64,000 nucleotides of DNA, from contig MEPB01000038.1 in assembly GCA_001769385.1 (NCBI GenBank), positions 62,001 through 126,000 of the forward strand, in the 5' to 3' direction. The notes below the pieces were generated by a model. That model was not told where the DNA came from, made no database searches, and saw nothing but the letters and a program-made list of their open reading frames with translations. Numbering within the stretch: position 1 is the stretch's first letter; each line of letters opens with the position of its first letter. This DNA is from Bacteroidetes bacterium RIFCSPLOWO2_12_FULL_35_15. Lineage in GTDB: Bacteria > Bacteroidota > Bacteroidia > 2-12-FULL-35-15. Positions 8,159 through 18,200 of the stretch are shown in pieces. The position numbers were made by a program, and so were the translations under genes.

Positions 8159-9130
8159 ATGAGCAAGATCCAATATAAATTTAATACCAAGTCATTAACC
8201 TACGAAAAAATCACTGTTTCTATCCGAAAAAGGGTATGGCAGTTTTTGTCGTATGTGGCTACCGGTACCGTTTTCGCGACTATTACAATTTTTATAGCCT
8301 ACAATTATTTTGATTCTCCTAAAGAAAAACAATTAAAACGGGAAATTGAAGAAACTAATCTACAATATGAACTTTTGAATAATCGTGTTGGTCAGATTAG
8401 TGAAGTATTGAGTGATATCCAGGAACGTGATAATAATGTATATCGGACCATTTTTGAAGCTGAGCCAATACCTGCGAGCATCCGTGAAGCCGGTTTTGGA
8501 GGAGTTGACCGGTATAAAGCATTGCTGGGTTATAATAATTCGGAGCTGATGATTGAAAGCACCAAACGTATTGACCAGATAAGTAAACAGCTTTATATTC
8601 AATCGAAATCATTTGATGAATTAGCGAAATTAGTAAAAAATAAAGAACAACTTTTGGCATGTATTCCAGCCATTCAGCCTATTTCTAATAAAAACTTGAA
8701 ACATGTTCCTTCCGGTTACGGCTGGCGCACCGATCCAATTTATAAAACAGCTGAATTTCATGCAGGATTGGATTTTACTGCTAATACAGGAACTGAAATT
8801 TATGCTACCGGGGATGGTATTGTAATTACTGCGGATGCTGCAGCTCAAGGTTATGGAAATCATGTGGTGATAAGTCATGGTTTTGGATATCAGACCTTGT
8901 ATGGTCATATGAGTAAAATTGCCGTAAAAATCGGTGCTAAAGTAAAACGTGGTGAACTTATAGGTTATGTTGGAAATACCGGGCGTTCAACCGGGCCACA
9001 TGTACATTATGAAGTTATAAAAAGCGGGGAAAAAATAAATCCGATCAACTTTTTCTTTAATGATCTTTCTCCTGCTGAATATCAGGAAATGATCACTTTA
9101 GCTTCCAGACCTTCTCAATCCTTCGATTAA
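8159..9130 (+). CDS. M23 family metallopeptidase, membrane anchored
   Basis: A cell-wall peptidase of the LytM/M23 family, probably a murein endopeptidase. It has 323 residues. A short basic cytoplasmic head is followed by one membrane span (about residues 33-50, FLSYVATGTVFATITIFIAY). A coiled-coil linker (about 55-105) leads to the C-terminal LytM domain (about 185-300). Zinc ligands are visible as H201 and D205 in FHAGLDF and H283 in HVHYE; H281 completes the HxH motif. All catalytic positions are present, so it is probably an active enzyme rather than an EnvC-like activator. It is divergent from alaS and is followed by a permease 19 bases later. Confidence 0.9.
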   Translation: MSKIQYKFNTKSLTYEKITVSIRKRVWQFLSYVATGTVFATITIFIAYNYFDSPKEKQLKREIEETNLQYELLNNRVGQISEVLSDIQERDNNVYRTIFEAEPIPASIREAGFGGVDRYKALLGYNNSELMIESTKRIDQISKQLYIQSKSFDELAKLVKNKEQLLACIPAIQPISNKNLKHVPSGYGWRTDPIYKTAEFHAGLDFTANTGTEIYATGDGIVITADAAAQGYGNHVVISHGFGYQTLYGHMSKIAVKIGAKVKRGELIGYVGNTGRSTGPHVHYEVIKSGEKINPINFFFNDLSPAEYQEMITLASRPSQSFD

Positions 9131-9149
9131 TGCTTTCCAAAGATTAATT

Positions 9150-10454
9150 ATGACTAAGAAAGCAATCGGCTTTTATACGGCAACTTCCATTGTTATTGCC
9201 AATATGATTGGGACAGGTGTTTTTACAAGCCTGGGGTATCAGGTTTTGGACATAAAAAATGGAAGCAGCATTCTGTTACTTTGGATAATTGGTGGAATTG
9301 TTTCCTTGCTGGGGGCATTGTGTTATGCCGAAATAGGAACCACATTTCCTCGTTCAGGTGGAGAATATAATTACTTGTCTAAAATATATCATCCTGCAAT
9401 TGGATTTATGTCGGGCTTTGTTTCGTCAACCGTTGCATTTGCAGCACCTGTTGCTGCGGCAGCATTAGCCCTGGGGAAATATTCGAACAATGTTTTTGCT
9501 GTTGATCCAAAAATTACAGCAAGTTTTGTTGTGATTGCTTTAACGATGCTTCATGCTTTTACGATACATATCGGAAGCAAATTTCAGACTGTTTTTACAG
9601 GCATAAAAGTTTTATTGATCATTTTATTTATTGGATGTGGATTTTTTTCGGGGCATACAGGTGATACCGGTTTTGTGTTAAATTCAGCAACATTAGGAGA
9701 TGTTTCTACTGCCGCATTTGCCATTGCTTTGTTTTTTGTTTCTTATTCTTATTCCGGATGGAATGCAGCATCCTATATAGCTGGCGAAATTGATGAACCA
9801 CAGCGTAACTTGCCTAAATCATTATTGTTTGGGACAGCAATTGTAACGGTACTTTATGTGTTATTAAATTATATCTTTTTATATACGGCTCCAATTGCTG
9901 AGTTGGCAGGAAAAGACGATGTAGGTTTTGTTTCGGCTAATTTTATTTTTGGAGATATTGGAGGTAAAATTATTTCTATTACCATTGCAATTTTACTTGT
10001 ATCATCCGTAAGCTCAATGATAATTGCCGGTCCGCGTGTTTCTCAAACAATGGGGAGTGACACAAAACTTCTTGCTTTCTTAGGAAAAAAATCAAAAAAT
10101 AATACCCCGTTTAATGCTACTGTTTTTCAATGTGTAATTTCTTTATTTTTTATTTTTACTGCTACATTTAGTCAGGTAATTACATACATTGGTTTTACTC
10201 TCCTGCTGTTTACTTTTTTAACAGTCTTTGGATTATTTATTATCAGGATAAAAAAAATGAATACTTCTGATTCTTTTAAAACGCCATTTTATCCGATAAC
10301 ACCTATTTTGTTTTTAGTATTTAATAGCTGGCTGCTTTATTATGGAATTACCAATAAACCCTATGAATCACTTATTGGTATCGCAACAGTATTAGTTGGA
10401 TTAGTATTTTATTATCTCAATCAAATTATCTATCATCAAAAAAATGAAAATTAA
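9150..10454 (+). CDS. APC family amino acid permease
   Basis: An inner-membrane secondary transporter of the amino acid-polyamine-organocation superfamily. The 434 residues form about twelve membrane spans. The first helix carries the substrate-binding signature IANMIGTGVFTSLGY (G-S/T-G motif), and helix VI contains FVSYSYSGWNAASYIAGE, another conserved unwound region. EIDEPQRNLPKSL in the following loop is a strong family landmark. The substrate cannot be assigned. The stop overlaps the start of the next lipoprotein gene by 11 bases, so the two are translationally coupled. Confidence 0.9.
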   Translation: MTKKAIGFYTATSIVIANMIGTGVFTSLGYQVLDIKNGSSILLLWIIGGIVSLLGALCYAEIGTTFPRSGGEYNYLSKIYHPAIGFMSGFVSSTVAFAAPVAAAALALGKYSNNVFAVDPKITASFVVIALTMLHAFTIHIGSKFQTVFTGIKVLLIILFIGCGFFSGHTGDTGFVLNSATLGDVSTAAFAIALFFVSYSYSGWNAASYIAGEIDEPQRNLPKSLLFGTAIVTVLYVLLNYIFLYTAPIAELAGKDDVGFVSANFIFGDIGGKIISITIAILLVSSVSSMIIAGPRVSQTMGSDTKLLAFLGKKSKNNTPFNATVFQCVISLFFIFTATFSQVITYIGFTLLLFTFLTVFGLFIIRIKKMNTSDSFKTPFYPITPILFLVFNSWLLYYGITNKPYESLIGIATVLVGLVFYYLNQIIYHQKNEN

Positions 10455-11634
10455 ATTAACAGTAGGGTTTTTGATCACACTTCTTTTTTTTATTAGTTGT
10501 GGACATAATACAAATACAAAGGCAGATAAAAATGTGGATAACATTCAAACTACTGATTCAGCCAAAATTAAAATCGGAAGGGAAGAAGTAAAAGTAATTC
10601 CTCCGATAAACCCTTTATACGATGATGTTGCAAAATACATTGCAGGAATGACAGTGCAATCTTCCAAGGTTATTGATACTGCACTTACAAACGATCCTAT
10701 TTGGAAAGAATATGCAACAAATTTCGATAAAAGCTGGAGGAAATTGGATACAACCAAAATTGTTAAAATGAAAAAGTGGAGAGATAAAGAATTAAAAGAG
10801 CTGAGCTATAAAACAGTTTTTTATCCTTTTTCAGGAGCTGATTTTTTAAATGGTTTTATTTTTTTTCCGACAGCAGATAAATACATTCTGGTTGGTCTGG
10901 AGCCGGTTGGTACTTTACCGGATTTTCAAAAGGGAATGCCGAAAGATTCATTGGCGGCCTATTTTCAAGAGGTAAACCGATCCCTGTATGCCATTATTAA
11001 TTTTAGTTTTTTTAGAACAAAAAGTATGAAAGCAGATTTTAAAAATAAAGATCTGAATGGCACCATTCATCTTATCCTTTTATTCATGGAAAGAACAGGC
11101 AATTCGATCGTGGATATAAAACCTGTTGATGTGAATGAAAACGGAGAAATAAGTCCAATACAAAATGGAACTACAGTTAGCAATAAAGGTGTTGAAATTG
11201 ACTTTGTGAATAGCGATAGTGTATTAAAAAAGGCGTATTATTTTTCTGTAAATCTGGATAACGAACATTTGAATAAAAACCAAAATTTCACAACATTTAT
11301 CAATCAGCAAAATGATGTGGTTACTTATATTAAATCAGCTTCATACCTGATGCATGCAAGTTATTTTTCTGCTATTCGTGATCTGATTTTAAATAAGAGC
11401 AAGTATGTTTTGGAAGATGATTCAGGAATTCCATATCGTTATTTTAAAACTGACGAATGGACACCAACTTTTTATGGAAAATATTCAGGAGCAATCTCTT
11501 TGTTCCCTAATAAATTTCAGAAAGATCTGGATAGTTGTTATAAAAACAATACATCTCCAAAACCTCTTGATTTTGGTATTGGTTACAAGTATAAAGTTGG
11601 AGAATCTAATCTGTTATTATTTAAGAAAAAATAA
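10444..11634 (+). CDS. Conserved lipoprotein of unknown function
   Basis: A 396-residue exported lipoprotein. The signal peptide LTVGFLITLLFFISCG ends in a lipobox with the lipidated cysteine near residue 19. The mature part has no transmembrane segment and no motif I recognise; it is rich in aromatic and charged residues (NPLYDDVAKYIAG, FYPFSGADFLNGFIFFP). It overlaps the upstream permease by 11 bases, suggesting a coupled operon and perhaps a periplasmic role related to it. Function unknown; the gene itself is well supported by length, lipobox and coupling. Confidence 0.8.
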   Translation: MKIKLTVGFLITLLFFISCGHNTNTKADKNVDNIQTTDSAKIKIGREEVKVIPPINPLYDDVAKYIAGMTVQSSKVIDTALTNDPIWKEYATNFDKSWRKLDTTKIVKMKKWRDKELKELSYKTVFYPFSGADFLNGFIFFPTADKYILVGLEPVGTLPDFQKGMPKDSLAAYFQEVNRSLYAIINFSFFRTKSMKADFKNKDLNGTIHLILLFMERTGNSIVDIKPVDVNENGEISPIQNGTTVSNKGVEIDFVNSDSVLKKAYYFSVNLDNEHLNKNQNFTTFINQQNDVVTYIKSASYLMHASYFSAIRDLILNKSKYVLEDDSGIPYRYFKTDEWTPTFYGKYSGAISLFPNKFQKDLDSCYKNNTSPKPLDFGIGYKYKVGESNLLLFKKK

Positions 11635-11871
11635 AAACCAGCCTGCTGTTTGAATTTGATAAATACGGAGAAACTAAATTGCGTGGTCAATTGGTTGCGA
11701 CTAAAAGGAGCGTATCGATAAGCGAAGGGGTAAAACAATCAGCCCAAACACATTGTCGATAGACCTACCTTCCTGAAAAAGAAAGGTTAATCGAACTGAC
11801 AACCGAATTATGAATAAATGATTTGAACCCAATAAAAACCGGTTCTAACTAATTTTTTAATTTGCTAAGTT

Positions 11872-13164
11872 TTGAAAACAAATAATCATATCTCCAATTT
11901 TTTTCTTTTCACAATTGTTTGCCTACTAGCGAATACATTGGTCTTTAGCCAAACCCAAAAAAAGATTGCGACTAAAATTGTTGAAGATAATTTTATCGAA
12001 AATTTTCTGAAACAATATCCTGAAAAATTTAATACGATACTTAAATATCCTGACAAGTATGAAGTACAGATCATCTATACTCAAATAAACAGGGATGAAA
12101 AGAATATTCCTTCCTTCCGGCAATATACCTATCGGCTGGACCCCGAAAATTATTTTTATGCTGCAAGTCTTGTAAAACTACCCTGTTCAGCTTTAGCACT
12201 TGAAAAAATAAATAATTTGAATATTCCTGAACTAAATAAAAACATACGAATGCAGACCGATAGTGCTGCTGTTTGTCAAAAAAAAGTTATTTATGATGCA
12301 ACCGCTTTCAAAAATGATCCGACTGTGGCACATTACATTAAACGCATGTTGCTTATAAGTGATAATGATGCTTACGGACGTATCTACGAATTTTTGGGTC
12401 AGCAATATATGAATGAAGAGTTATGGAAAAAAGGGTATCCTGATATTCGTATCACTCATCGTTTTGATGCAGCATGTAACACGGCACAAAATAGGAGTAC
12501 TAATCCTGTTTCTTTTTATAATGATCAGGGGAAATGTGTTTACAGCCAAACAAAACAAACCAACCAAACCGAATTAAGTAATCCTTTTGGTACTGTAAAA
12601 AAAGGAATTGGATACATCGATAAGAAGGGCAAACTGCAAATGCAGCCAAAGGACTATACGTATATGAATAACATGTCTTTACAAGACATTACCGAGGTAT
12701 TGAAATCACTTATGTTTCCTAATTCAGTGGAGGAAAAAAAACGTTTTAATTTAACCAAAGAGGATTATGATTTTTTATATAAATACCTTTCCATGTATCC
12801 TCGTGAATCGGATGATCCGAAATACAAGATGAAAGATTTTGAGGACAGTTATAAAAAATATTTTATTTATGGGACCCATCATAAAAAAATTGAAAATGAT
12901 ACCATCAGAATTTTCAATATTGTGGGACAATCATACGGCTATTTGAGTGATTGCGCATACATTGTAAATACAGACAGGAAAATTGAATTTATGTTATCAG
13001 CAGTTATTTATGTAAATGAAGATGGAATAATCAATGATGGAAAATATGAATATAAAACAATTGGATTTCCTTTTTTGGCTGATTTGGGAAATTCTTTTTA
13101 TATTTATGAATTGAAAAGAAAAAAAGAACACTTGCCCGATTTAAGTAATTTTAAAGTTCGATAA
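11872..13164 (+). CDS. Secreted serine hydrolase, class A beta-lactamase fold
   Basis: A 430-residue exported protein with a signal peptide (about residues 8-26, ending LVFSQ). It carries the two N-terminal motifs of class A serine beta-lactamase-like enzymes. S99-x-x-K102 sits in AASLVKLP, and S163-D164-N165 sits in LLISDNDAYG. The 64-residue spacing is typical of the fold. I see no clear KTG motif; the equivalent strand may be IVGQSYGYLSDCAYI near residue 355. It may therefore be a non-lactamase hydrolase acting on peptidoglycan or another ester or amide. The start is TTG. A MerR regulator starts 13 bases after it. Confidence 0.75.
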   Translation: MKTNNHISNFFLFTIVCLLANTLVFSQTQKKIATKIVEDNFIENFLKQYPEKFNTILKYPDKYEVQIIYTQINRDEKNIPSFRQYTYRLDPENYFYAASLVKLPCSALALEKINNLNIPELNKNIRMQTDSAAVCQKKVIYDATAFKNDPTVAHYIKRMLLISDNDAYGRIYEFLGQQYMNEELWKKGYPDIRITHRFDAACNTAQNRSTNPVSFYNDQGKCVYSQTKQTNQTELSNPFGTVKKGIGYIDKKGKLQMQPKDYTYMNNMSLQDITEVLKSLMFPNSVEEKKRFNLTKEDYDFLYKYLSMYPRESDDPKYKMKDFEDSYKKYFIYGTHHKKIENDTIRIFNIVGQSYGYLSDCAYIVNTDRKIEFMLSAVIYVNEDGIINDGKYEYKTIGFPFLADLGNSFYIYELKRKKEHLPDLSNFKVR

Positions 13165-13177
13165 TAAATTAGATCAA

Positions 13178-13537
13178 TTGCCTTACAAAGAAACTGATAC
13201 TATTAAATTATACTACACTATTGGTGAAGTAGCTGAAATGTTTCATGTAAACACGTCTCTGATACGCTTTTGGGAAAAAGAATTTGATGTTATCAAACCC
13301 AAAAAAAATAAAAAAGGAAATCGTTTATTTACTCCGGAAGACATTGATAATTTCAAAGTGATATACAATCTTGTGAAAGAACAAGGTTTAACCTTAGAAG
13401 GAGCAAAAAAATATTTGAAGGATAACCGAAAATCTGTGAAGCATGAATTAAAATCTGAAAAAAGCCATTTTAATATAATTGAAAGCAAATTACATTTAAT
13501 TAAAAACACGCTATTGGATCTTCGAAACCGATTATAA
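13178..13537 (+). CDS. MerR family transcriptional regulator
   Basis: A 119-residue DNA-binding protein. The winged helix-turn-helix is complete: YYTIGEVAEMFHVNTSLIRFWEKEF followed by the wing and GNRLFTPEDIDNFKVIYNLVKEQG, then a short C-terminal helix. This is the short MerR form widely conserved in Bacteroidota, with no effector-binding domain. The start codon appears to be TTG at 13178, since MPYKE is the usual N-terminus of this family. It follows the serine hydrolase by 13 bases and may be co-transcribed with it. Targets are unknown. Confidence 0.88.
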   Translation: MPYKETDTIKLYYTIGEVAEMFHVNTSLIRFWEKEFDVIKPKKNKKGNRLFTPEDIDNFKVIYNLVKEQGLTLEGAKKYLKDNRKSVKHELKSEKSHFNIIESKLHLIKNTLLDLRNRL

Positions 13538-13657
13538 TTTTAATGCTTTTCTTCAAAAAATTAATCGATTTCAAATTTTAGCACCGTTTTAAATTTCTAT
13601 TTTTTACTACGGCATTTCATCTTCTTGTTGAAAATCAAACCTTTAGCTGTTTTTTTG

Positions 13658-13719
13658 TCTATTAAATCATTTTAAAATAGATTTGAAAAAAATACTGTTG
13701 AATTGTTTGATTTAATAGA
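13658..13719. promoter_or_regulatory. 12-bp inverted repeat overlapping a promoter
   Basis: TCTATTAAATCA (13658-13669) and its exact complement TGATTTAATAGA (13708-13719) are separated by 38 bases. The right arm overlaps the -33 TTTG at 13706-13709. It may be a looped operator or an unusual hairpin for the lipoprotein gene downstream. Confidence 0.4.
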
Positions 13720-13735
13720 TAAAGTATTATTTTTG
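13706..13735 (+). promoter_or_regulatory. Promoter TTTG-N18-TATTTTTG
   Basis: A -33 TTTG (13706-13709) and a -7 TATTTTTG (13728-13735) with 18-base spacing form one of the best Bacteroidetes-type promoters in the window. It lies about 65 bases upstream of the lipoprotein start at 13802. Confidence 0.65.
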
Positions 13736-13801
13736 AGCTTTCTTTAAATTTCTATTACATTTAGACCATATTATAAAAACATCATAAAAACACAAGAGGA
13801 A

Positions 13802-14698
13802 ATGAGATTGAAACTTTTCACATTCAGAGGAACATTTATACTGTTATCCGCGTCTGCTTTAATAATGAGTAGCTGCGGCAATGAAACCACCAAAGAAACT
13901 GATGAACTTCCTCCGGTTGACAGCACGCAAAGTACTATTTTGAATGTAAGTGGTGAAATTTTTAGTATTCCTTCACCAATACAAACAGCTTTTTTAATTA
14001 AGAATAGCGGTGCGGCTTATAGCAAAGAAGTAATAAATGCTCCAAGCAAATCAGCTCAATATTCTACTAATTTCTCTAAGGCAATGAATTTAGGTATTTA
14101 TGGTGCCGATTTAGGTTATGTAACTATTTTTGATCAAACTCAGGATGCAATCGGATACTTGAATGCTGCAAAAAGATTAGCAGATGAATTGGGTGTTGCG
14201 GGAGCCTTTGATGCTCAAACAATAGAACGTTTTACAAAAAATCTTGGTAATAAAGATTCGATGCTCGTATTAACCGGTGTTGCTTACCGTTCAAGCGATG
14301 CCTATCTGAAAAATAACGACCGCAATGATGTTTCCGGATTAATACTTGCCGGTGGTTGGTTGGAGAGTTTGTTTTTTGCAACTAATGTGTATAAAATTAA
14401 GCCCAGTGAAGAAGTAAAACGCAGAATTGCTGAACAAAAAACTTCATTACAAAGTTTAATAAAATTATTAACTCAATACTATAGTCAACCTGAATATACT
14501 GAATTTGTTGACAATTTAAACGATCTTTCCTCAGTTTTTGATGGTGTTGAATTTACCTATTCCTATGAGAAACCAACTACTGATGCAGAAAAGAAGGTTA
14601 CAACAATTAATAGCAAAACAGAAGTGAAAATAACTCCTGAACAAATTGAGTCAATTACACAAAAAACAAAAGCCATTAGAAACCAAATTGTAGAATAA
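13802..14698 (+). CDS. Conserved lipoprotein upstream of ABC transporter
   Basis: A 298-residue lipoprotein. The signal peptide FILLSASALIMSSCG ends in a lipobox with cysteine near residue 25. The mature protein is soluble and mostly helical, with no motif I recognise (segments AMNLGIYGADLGYVTIFDQTQDAIGYLNAAKRLADELG). It has its own strong promoter and is followed after 56 bases by a second secreted protein and then by the large ABC transporter, all on one strand. A functional link with the transporter is an inference from position only. Confidence 0.8.
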   Translation: MRLKLFTFRGTFILLSASALIMSSCGNETTKETDELPPVDSTQSTILNVSGEIFSIPSPIQTAFLIKNSGAAYSKEVINAPSKSAQYSTNFSKAMNLGIYGADLGYVTIFDQTQDAIGYLNAAKRLADELGVAGAFDAQTIERFTKNLGNKDSMLVLTGVAYRSSDAYLKNNDRNDVSGLILAGGWLESLFFATNVYKIKPSEEVKRRIAEQKTSLQSLIKLLTQYYSQPEYTEFVDNLNDLSSVFDGVEFTYSYEKPTTDAEKKVTTINSKTEVKITPEQIESITQKTKAIRNQIVE

Positions 14699-14754
14699 TA
14701 CAATAGCTACTTAAGCAAACTCAATCATTGGACATAATAAAATTATACTAGAAT

Positions 14755-15189
14755 ATGAAAAAAGGAATTTTTAAAATGATGTTAGTAATTTGTGGATTAA
14801 TTATAGTAAACACAGCATCAGCACAAATTTCAGATACAGTTTCAAATATCTGTGCCAGACATCTGGAAAGCCAATTTATTTCTGATGGACAACAGTATAA
14901 AGCATTATTGATGAATTCGGATGAAACAGCCGAATTCCATACCACTTTATATGGCGGTACAGTATATCGAATTGCAGCTTGCAGCGGATTAAATGATGGA
15001 AATCTTATTTTTTCGGTTTATGATACAGAAAGAAATTTATTATTTACCAATAGCGAATTTAAAAATGCTCCATATTGGGATTTTAAAATCAAAAATTCCC
15101 TTGATTGTGTAATTGAAGCAAAACTTAACGGTAGTGCTGCCGGCTCAGGAAGGGCAGTTGTATTAATCGGATTTAAACAACAAAAATAA
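14755..15189 (+). CDS. Small secreted protein of unknown function
   Basis: A 144-residue exported protein with a clear signal peptide (residues 1-23, MLVICGLIIVNTASAQ with a cleavable AxA site). The mature part looks like a small all-beta domain: FHTTLYGGTVYRIAACSG, then LIFSVYDTERNLLFTNSEF and a C-terminal VVLIGFKQQK. This resembles the pattern of pre-peptidase or jelly-roll domains but I cannot assign it. It sits between a lipoprotein and an ABC transporter and starts 84 bases before the latter. Confidence 0.75.
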   Translation: MKKGIFKMMLVICGLIIVNTASAQISDTVSNICARHLESQFISDGQQYKALLMNSDETAEFHTTLYGGTVYRIAACSGLNDGNLIFSVYDTERNLLFTNSEFKNAPYWDFKIKNSLDCVIEAKLNGSAAGSGRAVVLIGFKQQK

Positions 15190-15273
15190 ATTATACTACT
15201 AAATCAACTAAGAGGCATTAACTACTGCGGTATTAATGTCTTTTTTTTTCTAAAGATTATTAATTTTTAAGAA

Positions 15274-18200
15274 ATGAGCGAAAGAATATTAAAAGCCTTA
15301 ATGCAAATGTTTGCAATTATTGCAAGAGTGGATGGTATAAATAATACCGGACGCTTAATAGTGCAATCATTCTTAAAACAACAATTAAATCAAGAATTGG
15401 TGGATCAATACCTTGCCATTTTTGATGATTTTTTAGAGGCACATCATTCGGTTACGAAAAAGAAAGATGGTTCAGCAAAACGTACATCGCTTAATTCTGT
15501 AAAAGTTTTAAAGATCTGTACTCAAATTAACGCGGAACTTACTCAAGTTCAAAAAGAGGTAGTGTTAATTCGTTTGATTGAATTTATTAATTCAAATCAG
15601 GATATTAATGATCAGGAATTAGAATTTGTTTCTACTGTTGCTGAAACTTTTAATATAAAAGACGAAGAGTTTAAAAGAGGTTTAAACTTTATTCAGGCAA
15701 AAGAAGAATCCATTCCGGATTCCAATCAAATTCTTGTTATTGACAATAAACTGGAGCATAACTTTGAAAATACAAAACATATTTATGCCGAAGGAATTAC
15801 AGGACAAGCCCGTATTTTATGGATTTCCAGCGTAAATATTTATGCATTACTCTATTTTGGTAAAAGTGACCTATATCTTAACGGACAAATTTTAACTCAA
15901 GGCAAGGTGTTTATTTTAACTCCTGGTTCATCTTTAAGAAGCTCAAAAGTTAAACCTGTTTATTACTCAGATATTCTTAGTGCTTTTATGAGTGATACCA
16001 CAAAAGCAAAAGTATCTTTTGTTGTCCAAAATTTAGAATACAAATTTACAGGAGGAAAACTCGGCTTACGTGATATTAATTTTAGTGAAGACTCCGGAAA
16101 ACTAATTGGTATCATGGGTGGTTCAGGTGCCGGAAAATCAACATTGTTAAATGTTTTAAATAGCAATGAAGTTCCAAGTGCAGGTTCTGTAAAAATAAAT
16201 GGAATTAATATCCACACCGAAAAAGATAAAATTGAAGGTGTAATAGGTATGATTTCTCAGGATGACCTGCTGATTGAAGAATTAACTGTTTTTCAAAATC
16301 TTTTTTACAATGCCAAACTTTGTTTTGGTAATAAAAAAGACAAAGAGATCTCAGAAATGGTTGTGGAGGTTTTAACAAACCTTGGTTTGATTGAAACACG
16401 CGATCTAAAAGTTGGTAGTCCTTTGGAAAAAACAATTTCAGGCGGGCAGCGTAAACGTTTAAATATTGCATTGGAATTGATTCGTGAGCCTTCCGTTATG
16501 TTTGTTGATGAACCAACATCTGGTCTCTCTTCGCGCGACTCAGAAAATATTATGGACTTACTGAAAGAGCTTGCTCTAAAAGGTAAATTGGTATTTGTTG
16601 TTATTCATCAGCCATCTTCCGATATTTTTAAAATGTTTGATAAGCTGATGATCCTTGATGTAGGTGGGTATCCGATTTATTATGGTAATCCTGTGGATTC
16701 AGTAATTTATTTTAAAACTGTTGTTAATCATGTGAACAGCAATGAAAGTGAATGTATTGAATGTGGTAATGTGAATCCCGAACAGGTATTTAATATTATT
16801 GAATCAAAGGTGTTGGATGAGTATGGTAACATCACTCACCATCGGAAAGTTTCGCCAGCTGAATGGAACAAATACTATAAGGAGAAGTTGGAGAAAAAAA
16901 TTGACAATGTTGATCATTTAACCGAAATTCCTGAAAGCACTTTTAAAATTCCGAATAAACTTAAACAGTTTAAAGTATTTATTACCCGCGATGTTTTGTC
17001 AAAGCTGACAAACAAGCAATATTTATTGATCAACTTATTGGAAGCCCCGGTATTGGCTTTTATCCTGGCATACCTCGTTAAGTATTATAATACGGATCTG
17101 TCAAATAAAATAGGATACAAATTCCGTGAAAACGAAAATTTACCGGCTTATATATTTATGGCAGTTGTTGTAGCCCTGTTCATTGGACTTACTGTTAGCG
17201 CTGAAGAAATTATCCGTGACCGGAAAATCCAAAAACGCGAATCATTTTTGAATTTGAGTAAAGGAAGTTACATTTGGTCAAAGATCATTATCATGTTTGT
17301 TTTATCAGCCATACAAACAATATTATTTGTGATGGTTGGCAATTATGTATTGGAATTACACGGAATGACCGGGGCTTATTGGATGGTATTATTCACCACT
17401 TCTTGTTTTGCTAACATGCTTGGATTAAATATTTCAGCAAGTTTTAATTCAGCAGTTACTATTTACATTTTAATTCCATTCTTAATCATTCCACAATTAT
17501 TATTGAGTGGTGTGATTGTAAAATTTGATAAACTCAATCCTAGTATTACATCGCAAAGTATGGTGCCTTTTACTGGTGAAATAATGACATCGCGTTGGGC
17601 TTTTGAAGCATTGGCTGTAAAACAGTTTAAGGATAATGAGTACAATAAAAATCTTTACAAATACGATAAACAGAAAAATATCGCAACTTATAAAAAGGAT
17701 TATTGGTTGCCGGCAATATCAACGAAATTAGAGTATTGCGAAAATAACTTCAAAAAACCTGAAAATAAGGCTGAAGTAATTGATGCCTTAAATATGATCA
17801 GTAATGAAATTCGTAAAGAATTAAAAGCTCCCGGAAACGAAAAATTAAAATGTCCCGGCTTAGATAAGTTGAACATCGGATCTTTTAGTCAAACAGTTGC
17901 CGCTGAAATTCATAATTTCTTTAATAATACTCTTCGAAATGTTTTTTTAAATAAATTTAAACAAGCCAGTGAATTAAAAGATAAAGCTATCGGGGAGCTG
18001 ACTAAAGATAGTATATCCACTGCAGCTTTCAGAAACAATCAAGACATGTTTGAAAATGAAAGTTTAAACGACTTGGTAACGAATAAAAATACATTTAATA
18101 AAATTTTAGATTTGAATGGTGCTTTCATACAAAAAATGGATCCGATTTATCTTGATCCTGTTGATTCAAATTTTGGTCGTGCTCACTTCTTTGCACCACA

